From the NCBI GenBank assembly GCA_003446775.1, contig DMCH01000105.1, positions 7,245 to 24,742 on the forward strand: a stretch of 17,498 nt of DNA. The letters run 5' to 3'. Under the pieces are notes generated by a model. The model was not told where the DNA came from and did not search any database. It saw only the letters and a list, made by a program, of their open reading frames with translations. A program made the position numbers and the translations under genes. This DNA comes from Chloroflexota bacterium. GTDB lineage: Bacteria > Chloroflexota > Dormibacteria > Dormibacterales > Dormibacteraceae. Shown here in pieces: positions 6,394-13,585 of the stretch (position 1 is the stretch's first letter; each line of letters starts with the position of its first letter).

Positions 6394-7653
6394 ATGAAAG
6401 CGGTCGTCATCGGCGGCGGTGTCGTGGGCGTGACCACGGCCTACTACCTGGCCAAGAGCGGGCACGAGGTGACGGTGGTCGAGCGGGAGTCTGAAGTGGC
6501 CACCGTGGCCAGCGCCGGCAACGCCGGCCTGATCGCCCCGAGCCACTCCTTCGGGTGGGCGTCGCCGACGGCGCCGATGGAGTTGCTCCGATCGCTCACC
6601 GTGGAGGACACGGCCCTCCGCGTGAACCCGTTCAAGGCCCCGGGCATGGCGGCCTGGGGAATCAAGTTCCTTCGCGAGTGCACCGCCGACCGAGCGAGGA
6701 AGAACACGCTCGTCAAGCTGCGCCTCGCCCAGTACAGCCAGCGCAAGCTGAACGAGATCGCCGAGACCGAGAACATCGACTACGACGACATCCATGCAGG
6801 ACTGCTTTACCTGTATCGCGATCCGAAGCGTATGGAAGCCGGCGTCGAGAAATGGAAATTGATACGCGATCACGGCCAGCCACAGCAGATCCTGACCCCC
6901 GACGACGTGGCCGAGGTCGAGCCGGCCCTGGCGCCAGTGAGGCACAAGCTTGCCGGCGCGATCTACGGCCCGACCGACTCGAGCGGCGACAGTGTGAAGT
7001 TCACCCGCGGCTTGCGGGCCGTCTGTGAGCGGATGGGTACGACGTTTGTATTTGGCGCTGGCGTCAAGAAGCTGATCGCTCAGGGCGGCCGAATCCAGGC
7101 GCTGGCGACGGAGGCGGGCGAGACCATCGGTGGCGACGTCTTCGTCCTCAGCGCGGGGGTCCACAGCCCGCAAATCGCGCGGACGGTCGGAGTCAGGCTG
7201 CCGATCGCGCCGGCCAAGGGTTACAGCGCGACTTTCCCGGTCAAGAACGGTGGCGATGCGGTACCACGCATCGGTGCTGTGGACGAGGAGCTATTGGTGG
7301 CCTGGTGCCGCATGGGAGACCACTTGCGTATGACGTCGAGCGCCGAATTCACCGGCTACGAAACCACCTACCGGGATCGCGACTTCCGCATCATCCGGAA
7401 GCTTGCCGAGAGCCTGCTTCCGCAGGCCGCGGACTATGACCGCGGTACCTATCGCGCGTGCAACCGGCCGATGACCCCGGACGGACCGCCCATCCTGGGG
7501 ATCGCCAGGCACGACAACCTGTACATCAACAGCGGCCACGGGCACATGGGCTTCACGATGGCGTGCGGCACCAGCCGCATCGTGGCCGACCTGATCGACG
7601 GCAGGAAAACGGAGATCCCGGTCGAAGGCATGACGCTGACGTCCCGCCCCTGA
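6394..7653 (+). CDS. dadA: D-amino acid dehydrogenase, FAD-dependent (DadA family)
   Basis: This enzyme oxidatively deaminates D-amino acids to 2-oxo acids and ammonia, passing electrons to the respiratory chain at the membrane. It has 419 residues, close to the E. coli enzyme (432). The N-terminal FAD-binding motif is VIGGGVVGVTTAYYLAKSGH (GxGxxG at residues 7-12), followed by the family segment SAGNAGLIAPSHSFGWASP. The C-terminal FAD/substrate region shows RPMTPDGPPILG and INSGHGHMGFTMACG, both typical of DadA. The ATG at 6394 begins directly at the nucleotide-binding strand; a GTG at 6370 would add eight residues. Neither has a good ribosome-binding site. It heads a plus-strand run with the DUF1989 and hydrolase genes. 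Other D-amino-acid or imino-acid substrates cannot be excluded. Confidence 0.9.
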   Translation: MKAVVIGGGVVGVTTAYYLAKSGHEVTVVERESEVATVASAGNAGLIAPSHSFGWASPTAPMELLRSLTVEDTALRVNPFKAPGMAAWGIKFLRECTADRARKNTLVKLRLAQYSQRKLNEIAETENIDYDDIHAGLLYLYRDPKRMEAGVEKWKLIRDHGQPQQILTPDDVAEVEPALAPVRHKLAGAIYGPTDSSGDSVKFTRGLRAVCERMGTTFVFGAGVKKLIAQGGRIQALATEAGETIGGDVFVLSAGVHSPQIARTVGVRLPIAPAKGYSATFPVKNGGDAVPRIGAVDEELLVAWCRMGDHLRMTSSAEFTGYETTYRDRDFRIIRKLAESLLPQAADYDRGTYRACNRPMTPDGPPILGIARHDNLYINSGHGHMGFTMACGTSRIVADLIDGRKTEIPVEGMTLTSRP

Positions 7654-7678
7654 GCCGGGTCGGGCAGAATGATGGCCG

Positions 7679-8503
7679 ATGAGGTTGTATCGCGACCCTG
7701 ATGCGCCAGGAAGGCTCGATTTCGACCATGACTTCTACCGCCGCATCGCGGAGGCTGCGGATCGCAGGCGGCGCGTTCATGACCACATCGTCCCGATCCG
7801 AAGCGGATATGCGTGGCCTGTGCGCGCGGGCAGCCTCGTTCGTATCGTCGCCGTCGAAGGACCGCAGGTCTGCGACCTCAACCTCTGGAACCTGAACAAC
7901 CCACGCGAGCGGTTCTGGGCCGCACGCACGCGCCAGCTGCAGGGCGCCCACGTGACGACCTTCGACCGGCTGTGGTCGTGCCTCCCTTACTTGCGGCCGA
8001 TGGTCACCATCACCAACGACACCCTGCCGACGGAGCCGACCGCGAACGGCGGCCGCTGCCATGACCTGCTCGGAAGTCGCTGTGACCCCTACCTCTACAA
8101 GCTGCTCGACGACCGCGATTACGACGTCACGTGCCACAACAACCTGTCGCGTGCGATCGCTCCGTACCACCTGACCGAGCTGGACGTGCACGACGTGCTG
8201 AACGTGTTCCAGGTCACCGGCCTGGACCCTGTTCACGAGATCTACTTCATGGAGCCCAGCCCGGCGAAGAAGGGCGACTTCTTCGAGTTCTTCGCTGAGA
8301 TCGACCTGCTCTGCGCGATCTCGACCTGTCCGAGCGGCGACCTTTCCGAATGGGGTTGGGGCTCCGAGCAGTCAGACCCGGTCGCGAACTGCAGGCCGCT
8401 CGGGGTGGAGGTCTACGAACTGGACGACGGACTGCTCGAAGGGTGGACCCAGCCCCAGCCCGTGCGTGTCAAGTCCGTCTACGCGGCCGGCCCGACTTCA
8501 TAG
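7679..8503 (+). CDS. DUF1989 / urea carboxylase-associated family protein
   Basis: The protein has 274 residues, with the family pattern throughout: PIRSGYAWPVRAG, VEGPQVCDLNLWNLNNPRER, then FDRLWSCLPYLRPMVTITND, a histidine/cysteine cluster HDLLGSRCDP, CHNNLSRAIAPY, and SPAKKGDFFEFFAEIDLL with AISTCP near the C-terminus. The conserved Cys, His and Asp residues suggest a metal or nucleophile site. Known members accompany urea carboxylase, and two of them form carboxyguanidine deiminase; here no urea carboxylase or second DUF1989 gene is nearby. The ATG at 7679 is 25 bases after dadA, with only a weak GGCCG before it. Co-location with dadA suggests a deamination or nitrogen-release step, which is inference. 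Confidence 0.85.
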   Translation: MRLYRDPDAPGRLDFDHDFYRRIAEAADRRRRVHDHIVPIRSGYAWPVRAGSLVRIVAVEGPQVCDLNLWNLNNPRERFWAARTRQLQGAHVTTFDRLWSCLPYLRPMVTITNDTLPTEPTANGGRCHDLLGSRCDPYLYKLLDDRDYDVTCHNNLSRAIAPYHLTELDVHDVLNVFQVTGLDPVHEIYFMEPSPAKKGDFFEFFAEIDLLCAISTCPSGDLSEWGWGSEQSDPVANCRPLGVEVYELDDGLLEGWTQPQPVRVKSVYAAGPTS

Positions 8504-8537
8504 CGGCCACCAACAAAGTTGTCAGGAGGTTTGGCAA

Positions 8538-9386
8538 ATGGTCGATCCCAAGGCTCACACCACGGAAGATGAGGTCGAACGCGCAAACGCGAGCAGCCTG
8601 ACCCCGGTCGTGTTCATCCATGGACTCTGGCTGCTGCCAAGCAGCATGGACCGCTGGGCCACCGTTTTCGAGCAGGCCGGCTACGCGCCGGTCAGGCCTG
8701 GTTGGCCCGACGACCCCGACTCTGTCGCCGAGGCCAACGCGCACCCTGAGGTGTTCGCCCACAAATCGGTGGGACAGGTCGCCGACCATTACGCCAATGT
8801 CATCGGCCAGCTGAAAAAGAAGCCGGTCGTGATCGGGCATTCCTTCGGGGGCTTGTTGACGCAGATGGTCGCCGGGCGCGGCCTCTCGGCCGCGTCGGTG
8901 GCGATCGACCCTGCGCCGTTCCGTGGTGTGCTGCCGCTGCCATTCTCGGCGCTGAAGTCGGCATGGCCGGTCCTGCGCAACCCTGCCAACCGCAACCGCG
9001 CCGTAGCGCTTACCTACGAGCAGTTCCGCTATGCGTTCGCCAACGCCGTCAATGAGGACGAGGCCAAGGAGCTCTACGGAGCGTTCGCAGTGCCCGGGTC
9101 TGGCAGGCCTCTGTTCCAGGCGGCCACCGCCAACATCAACCCGTGGACGGAGGCGAAGGTCGACACCAAGAACCCCGACCGCGGACCCCTGCTCATCATC
9201 TCTGGCGAAAAGGACCACATCGTTCCGTGGGCGATCGCCAACGCCGCCTACAAGAGGCAGAAGGTCAACCAGGGCGTGACCGAGATCATCGAGATGCCGA
9301 ACCGCGGGCACTCGCTCGTCGTCGACAGCGGCTGGCGCGAGGTCGCTGACCAAACCCTCACCTTCGTCCAGCGCTACGTGACCTGA
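8538..9386 (+). CDS. Alpha/beta hydrolase
   Basis: This is a 282-residue cytoplasmic alpha/beta-hydrolase-fold enzyme. The oxyanion-hole segment is FIHGLW (26-31) and the nucleophile elbow is GHSFGG with Ser102. The acid is probably Asp226 (SGEKDHIVP) and the base His258 (NRGHS), giving a complete catalytic triad. The start at 8538 is fixed by AGGAGG at 8524-8529 with an 8-base spacer; an upstream in-frame start would only run back into the DUF1989 gene. It lies 34 bases after that gene. It could be an esterase, amidase, lactonase or haloperoxidase-type enzyme; sequence alone does not say. Its grouping with dadA suggests hydrolysis of an amino-acid derivative. Confidence 0.88.
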   Translation: MVDPKAHTTEDEVERANASSLTPVVFIHGLWLLPSSMDRWATVFEQAGYAPVRPGWPDDPDSVAEANAHPEVFAHKSVGQVADHYANVIGQLKKKPVVIGHSFGGLLTQMVAGRGLSAASVAIDPAPFRGVLPLPFSALKSAWPVLRNPANRNRAVALTYEQFRYAFANAVNEDEAKELYGAFAVPGSGRPLFQAATANINPWTEAKVDTKNPDRGPLLIISGEKDHIVPWAIANAAYKRQKVNQGVTEIIEMPNRGHSLVVDSGWREVADQTLTFVQRYVT

Positions 9387-9392
9387 GCTAGG

Positions 9393-9403
9393 GCCGAAGC
9401 GGC
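9393..9403 (+). other. Short hairpin GCCGAAGCGGC upstream of the first regulator
   Basis: A 4-bp stem GCCG/CGGC with an AAG loop lies between the hydrolase stop and the regulator start, followed after a few bases by AAAATTTG. A near copy, GCCGCAGCGGC, lies upstream of the second regulator (10049-10059). It may be a weak terminator or part of a shared regulatory element. Confidence 0.35.
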
Positions 9404-9406
9404 TGC

Positions 9407-9443
9407 GCAAAATTTGTAATGCAGCCCGACACGGGAATTTTGC
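9407..9443. repeat. Inverted repeat GCAAAATT...AATTTTGC spanning the regulator start
   Basis: Perfect 8-base arms at 9407-9414 and 9436-9443 flank the ATG at 9419. The AT-rich arms stand out from the GC-rich surroundings. It may be a self-binding operator or an mRNA structure covering the start codon, or it may indicate that translation really starts further downstream. Confidence 0.5.
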
Positions 9444-10039
9444 ATACAGCCGCCCCCCCGGATGGCACATTTCCTCGACGTGCGCGCCAGTTGAAGGATG
9501 ATGCTTCCCCGCCGCTCGAGGGTGAGCACATCGAAACCACCAATTGGGAGGATGCTCGCCACTGGATGAGCATCTATGGCGACCTGCTCGAGTTCAAGCG
9601 AGGAATCCTCGAGCGCATCAGGCTTGACCTGGCCAAGCTGCCGCCGGTCGCGCGGAGCGCGGCGGAGCAGGACTTCACGTTGATCGCGGGCCAGATGGAC
9701 GGCTATCAGAAACGGCTCGACCTCTGGCATCAACGCCTGCTGGAGCTCGGTGGCCTGTGGCTGGAACCCGAAGGTCGCGTGATCCGCTACCAGGGTCGAG
9801 AGGCCACCCTCACCGTCCGAGAGTTTCAACTCTTCCAGTTCCTGCTCAATCATCCCTACCGGTTCTTCACCGTTCCCGAGATCCTCGGCCAGGCCTGGGC
9901 CGAGCCCACCCTCTTCCCAGAAGAGGTCCGCAACTACGTGCGGCGAGTGCGCAAGGTCATAGCGGCGTTGAAGATCCCTTGCGATGTCGTCAACCGGCCC
10001 GGACGCGGCTACTCCCTGGAGTTCCGCGGGGACAAATAG
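9419..10039 (+). CDS. Winged-helix transcriptional regulator without receiver domain
   Basis: The protein has 206 residues. Residues ~111-203 form an OmpR/PhoB-type winged helix: LTVREFQLFQFLLNHPYRFF, then a recognition-helix region EEVRNYVRRVRKVIAAL and the wing VVNRPGRGYSLEF. Residues ~40-110 look helical, with charged segments such as DLLEFKRGILERIRLDLAKL, and show no receiver-domain signature. The first ~35 residues look disordered and contain a run of seven C bases in the DNA (9453-9459). No clear ribosome-binding site precedes the ATG; a TTG at codon 25 is a possible alternative. An inverted repeat overlaps the start. It is 32 bases after the hydrolase and directly before a second, related regulator. 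Its target is unknown. Confidence 0.78.
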   Translation: MQPDTGILHTAAPPDGTFPRRARQLKDDASPPLEGEHIETTNWEDARHWMSIYGDLLEFKRGILERIRLDLAKLPPVARSAAEQDFTLIAGQMDGYQKRLDLWHQRLLELGGLWLEPEGRVIRYQGREATLTVREFQLFQFLLNHPYRFFTVPEILGQAWAEPTLFPEEVRNYVRRVRKVIAALKIPCDVVNRPGRGYSLEFRGDK

Positions 10040-10046
10040 CGACCCG

Positions 10047-10061
10047 TTGCCGCAGCGGCAA
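10047..10061 (+). terminator. Short hairpin between the two regulator genes
   Basis: A perfect 6-bp stem TTGCCG/CGGCAA with a CAG loop is followed by TAATTT. It sits 7 bases after the first regulator's stop and just before the Shine-Dalgarno of the second. It could be a weak terminator or attenuator, or a structure controlling translation of the second gene. Confidence 0.4.
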
Positions 10062-10076
10062 TAATTTGGAGGGCCG

Positions 10077-10850
10077 GTGCTGGAACCGGCAGGAGGGAAC
10101 GCCATCGGAAAAAGCAAGACCCAGTCTCGATCTCGGCAGCGAGCCAAACTGCCCCGCATCCTGGTCGTCGACGCCAACGCGGGTTACCGCTCGGTCATCT
10201 CGCACGTGGTCGAGCTCGCGGGCGGGGAGTCCGAGAGTGTGGCCGAGTTCGACGCCGCCAAGCGTCAGCTCGAGCGGCGGAGATTCGACCTGGTCATCTT
10301 CGGTATGAGCGCTGACTCGCGGTTAAAGCCGAAGCAGCTGGGCGACCTGCGAGCCGCTGCTCGGTGCCCCTTCATCCTCCTGGACGAGTCGTCCAGCGAT
10401 GCCGGCGACACACTCGAAACCTTCGAGGCGGGAGCGAGCCAGGTCCTGCCCAAACCATTCGTTCCGGACGCTCTGATCGGAGCGATCAAGTCGCAGCTGC
10501 GCGGCCCTGACCTCGCGTCGGTGGTTTCGATCGCAACCAAAATCGAGCTGGGCGGTCTGATCTTTGACGCCAAGCAACGAAGTGTCCACAACGGGGAGGC
10601 CACCGTCTCCCTGACCAAGCGCGAGTGGCAGCTTCTTTCCTTCTTCCTGACCAATCCCAATCAGTTCTTCTCCGCCGAGGACGTGGCGTTGCCCGCCTGG
10701 GGCCCCGAAGCATCGATCGAGCAGTTCCGGACCTATGTGACCCGACTTCGGCACAAGCTCTTGCCGTTTCGGGGTGTATGCGAGGTGGTCAACGAGAAAG
10801 GCAAGGGTTACCGTCTCGTGGTCCAGCAGCCAACGCTTCCAGTCTCGTAA
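10077..10850 (+). CDS. Atypical response regulator: degenerate receiver plus winged helix
   Basis: The protein has 257 residues if it starts at GTG 10077. Residues ~26-140 form a receiver fold: RILVVDANAGYR keeps one acidic residue (Asp32), but the next is Ala; in DLVIFGM, Gly76 stands where the phosphorylated aspartate should be; Lys126 in LPKPF is kept. Residues ~157-248 form an OmpR/PhoB winged helix with LTKREWQLLSFFL, EQFRTYVTRLRHKLL and VVNEKGKGYRL. It therefore probably works without classical phosphorylation. Two starts compete: GTG 10077, with GGAGG only about 4 bases before it, and a non-standard ATC at 10104, perfectly spaced after AGGAGG. No histidine kinase is nearby. It follows the first regulator by 37 bases, probably in one transcript. 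Confidence 0.85.
   Translation: MLEPAGGNAIGKSKTQSRSRQRAKLPRILVVDANAGYRSVISHVVELAGGESESVAEFDAAKRQLERRRFDLVIFGMSADSRLKPKQLGDLRAAARCPFILLDESSSDAGDTLETFEAGASQVLPKPFVPDALIGAIKSQLRGPDLASVVSIATKIELGGLIFDAKQRSVHNGEATVSLTKREWQLLSFFLTNPNQFFSAEDVALPAWGPEASIEQFRTYVTRLRHKLLPFRGVCEVVNEKGKGYRLVVQQPTLPVS
10091..10103 (+). promoter_or_regulatory. Strong Shine-Dalgarno placed before an ATC codon
   Basis: AGGAGG (10091-10096) is followed after 7 bases by ATC (10104-10106), in frame with the response regulator. No ATG, GTG or TTG stands at that spacing. Either initiation occurs at ATC, or this site is unused and the upstream GTG starts the protein. Confidence 0.4.
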
Positions 10851-10936
10851 CTCGGCTGCAAATCCGCGCGGCGTGCTACACCTGAGCCGTGCGTAGAGCC
10901 CAAGGGGAGTAGCTGCGCCGCGCCTGTAAGCGGACG
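10851..10936. other. Gap between convergent regulator and VWA operons
   Basis: These 86 bases separate the stops of two convergent genes. I see no gene and no hairpin with a U-tract in either direction. There are GC-rich palindromic bits, CCGCGCGG near 10864-10871 and CGCTATAGCG at 10935-10944, the latter overlapping the VWA gene's stop. Termination here may need Rho or lie further inside the opposing genes. Confidence 0.5.
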
Positions 10937-13585
10937 CTATAGCGGCGGTTTGGTCTTACGGGCCGTGCGCACGCCGGACACACGCTCTCGAAGTCGGGTC
11001 ACGGTGGCCTCGGCGGGTAGCTCGGGCGACGGTTTACGCTCGAACGCCGCACGCCAGGCCGGTAGGTCTTCGCTGCTGAACACGAACCGCCTCAAAGCGA
11101 TGTCGATCGGAAACAGGAGGATGGCGATCACCAGCAGGAGCTCGCTGATCGGCAGGACCGCATGGACCGGCGGCACCGGCAGATTGAAGACGGTTGACGC
11201 ATCGGTCAGAAGGACGCCGCCGCCCGCGCGAGCGATGGCGCTCAAGGTCGCGGTGTCGGTGCCCAGGTTGCGGTACTCCGGCGAGTAGGGGACGACCAGG
11301 CCGATTGTGTTGCTGTGCTTGGCAACCCCGCCGACGGACTCGGTGACGTGCAGAAGGTAGCTCCCCACCTGGTCCGTGCGGAGGTCGCCCTCGAACCGGC
11401 CCGGACCGGTCGGCGACAGGGTCAGAGTCGCGTCTGAAAGGTCGGGCGTCACCGCGCTGACGCTGACTGCCTCGCCCGACGACGATGGCGCCGTCACCAG
11501 CAGGTGGGTGCGATCTCCCTGGACCTGCGTCTCGACCTGCAGGGCCGGATCCCCAGACTGAGGCAGGCTGTATCGAACCAGGTCGCCGAAGAAGCGATTG
11601 GCCGACGGCCAGCGCAGCAGGTCAGCAGTCCAGCGTCCTTCGGCGTCGCTTGTCCACGCGACCACTTGACCCAGGCCGTACTCCCAGGTCGCGAGCAGAG
11701 GGTCACCCTGCGGGCTTTTGAGCACGACGTCGGCGGCGGCGCGTGGCGTGGTCGCCACGTAGCCGGTGAGGACCGGGAACGAGTCCAGCGGAACTCCAGG
11801 CAACACTTCGGCCAGCGACGACAGGCGCGGAGTGATCTGGCCTTCGACCACCCATGGCTTGAGCGCCTCATTCGTCTCTTTGAGGAAGATCTGCGGCACG
11901 TCCTGAATGCTGGTGCTCTGGTAGTAGCGACCCTGACCCCAACCTGCGATGGCCTGCATCGTGGCAGCGCCATTAGGGTCGGAGCCGACGGCCACCGTCG
12001 ACACCGTGATGCCGTGTCCGTGGATCGTCTCGATCACTGGTTGGTAGTTGTCGCGGGCGTCGCCGTCGCCGAGCATGATGATGTGCTTGAGGGACGCCGT
12101 CGTTTTGGCCAGCTCCTGGTCGGCGGCCTTCAGGTCCGGCGTGTAGGTGGGCGGGTCGCCGAGCATCATCGCCTCGATCTGCTTTTTGATCTTGGCCTTG
12201 TCGCTCAGGGGTGCGAGCGGCACGACCACCGTGCCCATGGTGCCGTTCGTGACGCCGACACTATCCCGGGGTGTGAGCTGATCGATGACCGCCTCCGCCG
12301 CGCCGCGGATCACCTGATCGCCCTGCTGGCTTTCGCTGCTCTCCAACACCAGCATCACCGCGACCGGCGGCTTCAACGTGTTCTGGGGCAGCAATATCTG
12401 GACTGGCAGCGCGGTCTCCAGCGGCGTGCCGGCGTAGCCTCCTGGACCGTAGCTGTCCGACCCGCCGATGACCACCAGGCCGGTGCCCAGGTCACGCGTG
12501 ACGGCCTGCAACAGCGCCATCTCGTCCTGGCCGAGGCTTGACGCCGGTACGTTGACCAGCACGACGGCCGAGTACGCGGCGAGCTCGGCCGAGGACCGCG
12601 GAATCTGCGCGGCCGAGACTGTCGTCGTGAGGATGCCGGTCGAGTGCAGCGCCGCATCGAGGCTGGCGGCGCCCCCGGGCGTGTTCTCGACCAGGAGCAC
12701 TCGAGCCGGTCCCACGACCTGGATCAAGGCCTCGCCGAGGTTGTTCTCCGCGTACGAATCGACGACAGGATCGATGACCACGCGCACCGAATGGAACCCT
12801 GGCTGGTCCGGCTCCACGGTTTGCGTGACGGTGGTCTCACCCGCTTTCAGCTGCAGCTGAACAGTGCTGATGAGGGTGCGGTCGAGATACCAGCGCACCG
12901 TGGCCGCGGTGTCCGTGTTGCTGACGATGACCGCGTTGACGTCAGCCCGCTCTCCGGATGCCAGCGAGCGCGGAGCGTCGAGACGATCCACCAACACCTC
13001 CGGGCCAATCGGCACGTTGATGGCCACTGTGTCGACGCGCACGCCCTCGGCTTGCAGAAGGCGCGCTTCCGCGACTGCGTCGCCGAGGTTGGCTCGGCCA
13101 TCGCTGACCAGCACGATGTGCCGGCGCGTATCGCCGGGCAGGATCGACCCGGCCAGCTGAAGGGCGGAGGCCACGTCCGTGTAATGGACGTTCGGTTGGC
13201 CCTGGAACGCGCTGAACTGAGGGTCGGCGCTTGCGTTCACCTCCACCTGAGGATCGCGGCCGAAGCTCACGACCCCGACGCGATTGTCCCCCTGGCGTGT
13301 GGCAAGAATGCGGAGCACCGTGGCGAGCTCAGTGTCCTGCGCGCTTTGAACGCTGGCGGAGCGATCGGCCACGATGATCAAAGATTGCGTTGCGGGCGTG
13401 GTCTGCAGCTCAAATCCCGCCAGGGCTCCCGTGAGCAGCACGACGATCAGGGCGCGGAGGCCGAGCGACATCCTCGCGCGGCGAGGCGCCAGCGGTGGCG
13501 CTAGGCGCAGCCAGATGATGACGATCGCCGCCAGCGCCACTGCGCCCGCCCCCAAGAAAAGGGGACGGGTGAGATCAAAGCCCAC
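10937..13585 (-). CDS. Large membrane protein with two von Willebrand A domains and a GATase-like domain
   Basis: The protein has 882 residues, starting at GTG 13585, which overlaps the upstream gene's end by 11 bases; the frame further upstream is only that gene's shadow. Two N-terminal membrane segments (~9-26, 44-58) precede VWA domain 1 (~68-190) with an intact metal site D74-x-S76-x-S78. Then come an Ig-like stretch (~195-285), a class-I glutamine-amidotransferase-like domain (~290-400) with GGSDSYGPGGYAGTPLE, and VWA domain 2 (~408-560), whose metal site reads ESSES (415-419) instead of DxSxS. A beta-rich part follows, then a last membrane segment (~812-832) and a basic tail. Most of the protein is predicted outside the membrane. 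It ends the MoxR operon; the biochemical role is unknown. Confidence 0.85.
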   Translation of the reverse strand: MGFDLTRPLFLGAGAVALAAIVIIWLRLAPPLAPRRARMSLGLRALIVVLLTGALAGFELQTTPATQSLIIVADRSASVQSAQDTELATVLRILATRQGDNRVGVVSFGRDPQVEVNASADPQFSAFQGQPNVHYTDVASALQLAGSILPGDTRRHIVLVSDGRANLGDAVAEARLLQAEGVRVDTVAINVPIGPEVLVDRLDAPRSLASGERADVNAVIVSNTDTAATVRWYLDRTLISTVQLQLKAGETTVTQTVEPDQPGFHSVRVVIDPVVDSYAENNLGEALIQVVGPARVLLVENTPGGAASLDAALHSTGILTTTVSAAQIPRSSAELAAYSAVVLVNVPASSLGQDEMALLQAVTRDLGTGLVVIGGSDSYGPGGYAGTPLETALPVQILLPQNTLKPPVAVMLVLESSESQQGDQVIRGAAEAVIDQLTPRDSVGVTNGTMGTVVVPLAPLSDKAKIKKQIEAMMLGDPPTYTPDLKAADQELAKTTASLKHIIMLGDGDARDNYQPVIETIHGHGITVSTVAVGSDPNGAATMQAIAGWGQGRYYQSTSIQDVPQIFLKETNEALKPWVVEGQITPRLSSLAEVLPGVPLDSFPVLTGYVATTPRAAADVVLKSPQGDPLLATWEYGLGQVVAWTSDAEGRWTADLLRWPSANRFFGDLVRYSLPQSGDPALQVETQVQGDRTHLLVTAPSSSGEAVSVSAVTPDLSDATLTLSPTGPGRFEGDLRTDQVGSYLLHVTESVGGVAKHSNTIGLVVPYSPEYRNLGTDTATLSAIARAGGGVLLTDASTVFNLPVPPVHAVLPISELLLVIAILLFPIDIALRRFVFSSEDLPAWRAAFERKPSPELPAEATVTRLRERVSGVRTARKTKPPL

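Noticed and set aside
9462..9494. A tiny out-of-frame ORF (ATG to TGA, 10 codons) inside the first regulator's N-terminal region.
   Set aside because: It has no ribosome-binding site and is too short to separate from chance.
10902..10936. AAGGGGAGTAGC resembles the opening of the yybP-ykoY (manganese) riboswitch on the plus strand.
   Set aside because: The rest of the conserved core is not visible, and no plus-strand gene follows; the next gene is convergent. A covariance-model search for this riboswitch family would settle it.
11504..12541. Plus-strand open frame of 345 codons opposite the large VWA gene.
   Set aside because: Composition is biased to Arg, His and Gly with no recognisable domain; the minus-strand frame encodes VWA and membrane segments.
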